Assembly (NCBI RefSeq): GCF_000010425.1
Contig: NC_008618.1
Location: forward strand, 1,047,946-1,111,945
Origin: Bifidobacterium adolescentis ATCC 15703
GTDB lineage: Bacteria; Actinomycetota; Actinomycetes; Actinomycetales; Bifidobacteriaceae
DNA length: 64,000 bases
Reading direction: 5' to 3'
Below the pieces are notes generated by a model. That model did not search any database. It was not told the DNA's origin and saw only the letters and a list, made by a program, of their open reading frames with translations. A program made the position numbers and the translations under genes. Shown piece by piece: positions 62,810 to 64,000 of this stretch. Numbering within the stretch: position 1 is the first letter of the stretch; every line of letters begins with the position of its first letter.

Positions 62810-64000
62810 ATGACCTTTATCTCACGGGCGGCGCGCTATGTGCTCAGAAAACGAGTGCGCACCGCGGTGCTGTTCATTGTGCTGACCATCATAACGGCGA
62901 GTATGCTGTCCGCAACCGCGGTTTCTCAGGCAGCTCAACATGAGGCCGGACAGATTGAAAAACAGGCGGTCGGCGGATTCGTGCTGGCCAGTAACCTGCA
63001 AGGCAGCATGCTGACGCCTCGCGGAGGCGGAATGGTTCGTCCCGCTGATGTGCAACGAATCTCGAAGCTGTCCGGGGTTGGCTCGTGCATGGTCAGGCAG
63101 AACGCCACCGCCGATCTCGTGGGAGCCAGCGTGGTGAAGGTCCCCGGCGGCGATGATTACGATGCGGAGAAAGAACAGCAGTTCGGCAATACGGCCAACG
63201 TCATAGGCACAAACGATTCGTCAAAACTCAATGTGTTCACGTCCCACACGCTCGGCATGGTCGAAGGACGTCATCTAAAGGCGTCCGATAAGCATATGTC
63301 GATGGTCCATGAGGATCTCGCCAAAACCAATGGGCTTAAAGTCGGCGATACCCTCACGCTCAAGGCCAATCCATATGATGCCGACAATGAGTCGCATTCG
63401 ACGGCAACTGTCAAAACCACCATCGTCGGAATATTCAAAGGGGACAGCGACAGAAAGGTATCCAGCCGCGCGGAACTCACCTCCAACACTGTGTACACCG
63501 ATTTGGACACTACAAGTACTCTGTACCAGTACAAGGCCGGCAAGGAAATATACCAGGATGCCACTTTCGTTCTGGACAGGGGTGTCGACGTGGAGAAAAC
63601 CATGGAAGCGGCGAAGAAGCTTCCGGTGGATTGGAACAACTACCAGATCACGCGCAATGACCAATATACGTCGAGCATGCTGAATGCCGCCCGAAGTGTG
63701 CGCTCCATGATGCGCGGCGCTTTGATCGGCGTGACCATCTCGGCAGTGATAGTCCTCAGCCTCATGCTCTTGCTGTGGATGAACGACCGACGTCAGGAGA
63801 TGGGCGTATTGGTGTCCCTCGGCATCGGCAAGCCATCCCTGATCGCCCAATATCTAACCGAGATGATTCTGATCGGCCTGCCGTCCCTGGTCCTCGGATG
63901 GCTGTGCGCACGGGGAGCGGCCCAATGGCTTGGCACCTCGGCCCTCCGTTCCGTGAACGCCTCCGCGGCGAAGGAACTGAGCAGCATGGGACAGGTCGGC
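62810..64000 (+). CDS. FtsX/MacB-like ABC transporter permease, 3' end outside window
   Basis: 397 residues are visible. N-terminal basic stretch and membrane segment (RYVLRKRVRTAVLFIVLTIITASML), an extracellular MacB-like domain to about residue 300, then RGALIGVTISAVIVLSLMLLLWMNDRRQEMGVLVSLGIGKPSLIAQYLTEM, the first pair of FtsX membrane helices. GGGGTATTA precedes the ATG. Relatives pump or sense peptides and lipids with an ATPase that is normally the next gene; that gene would lie beyond the edge. Confidence 0.88.
   Translation, partial: MTFISRAARYVLRKRVRTAVLFIVLTIITASMLSATAVSQAAQHEAGQIEKQAVGGFVLASNLQGSMLTPRGGGMVRPADVQRISKLSGVGSCMVRQNATADLVGASVVKVPGGDDYDAEKEQQFGNTANVIGTNDSSKLNVFTSHTLGMVEGRHLKASDKHMSMVHEDLAKTNGLKVGDTLTLKANPYDADNESHSTATVKTTIVGIFKGDSDRKVSSRAELTSNTVYTDLDTTSTLYQYKAGKEIYQDATFVLDRGVDVEKTMEAAKKLPVDWNNYQITRNDQYTSSMLNAARSVRSMMRGALIGVTISAVIVLSLMLLLWMNDRRQEMGVLVSLGIGKPSLIAQYLTEMILIGLPSLVLGWLCARGAAQWLGTSALRSVNASAAKELSSMGQVG

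Overview
The window reads as chromosomal DNA of a Bifidobacterium, probably of the adolescentis/catenulatum group. The evidence is high-GC coding DNA, an actinobacterial core gene set (uvrA-uvrC, tsaD-rimI-tsaB-tsaE-holA-comEC-comEA, leuS, glmU-rsfS) and a bile salt hydrolase whose sequence is of the bifidobacterial type. Species assignment is an inference from memory of the Bsh sequence.

Layout. 1-4000: uvrC (runs off the left edge) and uvrA, overlapping by 4 bases. 4076-11129: a four-gene type I Wadjet (JetABCD) anti-plasmid operon whose jetD is split by a one-base frameshift in a run of five A. 11237-14700: GtrA-like protein, an orphan 41-residue ORF with its own terminator, a cupin, tRNA-Gly, a VanZ-RDD protein and small broken genes. 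14700-16516: a decayed junction with two truncated ATPase genes meeting head to head. 16599-23180: ABC-F, cation efflux, MetE-like methyltransferase, MerR plus carboxymuconolactone decarboxylase-like protein, bile salt hydrolase. 23346-30118: tRNA-Asn and a tightly packed run of tRNA t6A, DNA polymerase III delta and competence genes. 30186-42174: leuS, a solute-binding lipoprotein, corA, two histidine phosphatases around tRNA-Ala, rsfS-glmU, a DNA glycosylase and an aldo-keto reductase. 42201-43740: a TPP-riboswitch-controlled ykoE-tenA thiamine salvage operon. 43884-44723: isochorismatase plus the tail of a permease.

44727-57126 is an accessory island. It holds an AC-rich gene with a duplicated W-P-G-W domain; a minus-strand gene cluster of unknown function (563-aa protein, glycine-rich protein, DUF4429-like protein, small lysine-rich protein) cut by an IS21-family element; the C-terminus of a type III restriction subunit; a DivIVA-like/DUF4839 protein; and a GmrSD-like DUF262-DUF1524 protein with a PUA/EVE-like tail. 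57561-64000 carries an acyltransferase, a GNAT enzyme, tRNA-Gln, a PIN/HTH toxin-antitoxin-like pair, a membrane protein, an unusual array of 62-bp degenerate tandem repeats, a 40-residue ORF, IS256-like transposase debris and the start of an FtsX-like ABC permease that runs off the right edge.

Defence is the main theme of the accessory DNA: Wadjet against plasmids, a GmrSD-like nuclease, a type III restriction remnant and a PIN module. Several members are broken (jetD, the restriction subunit, the IS21-hit cluster). The least explained items are the IS21-interrupted cluster, the 62-bp repeat array, the short strand-asymmetric AC/GT-rich tracts, and two small genes that look intact apart from one in-frame TGA.
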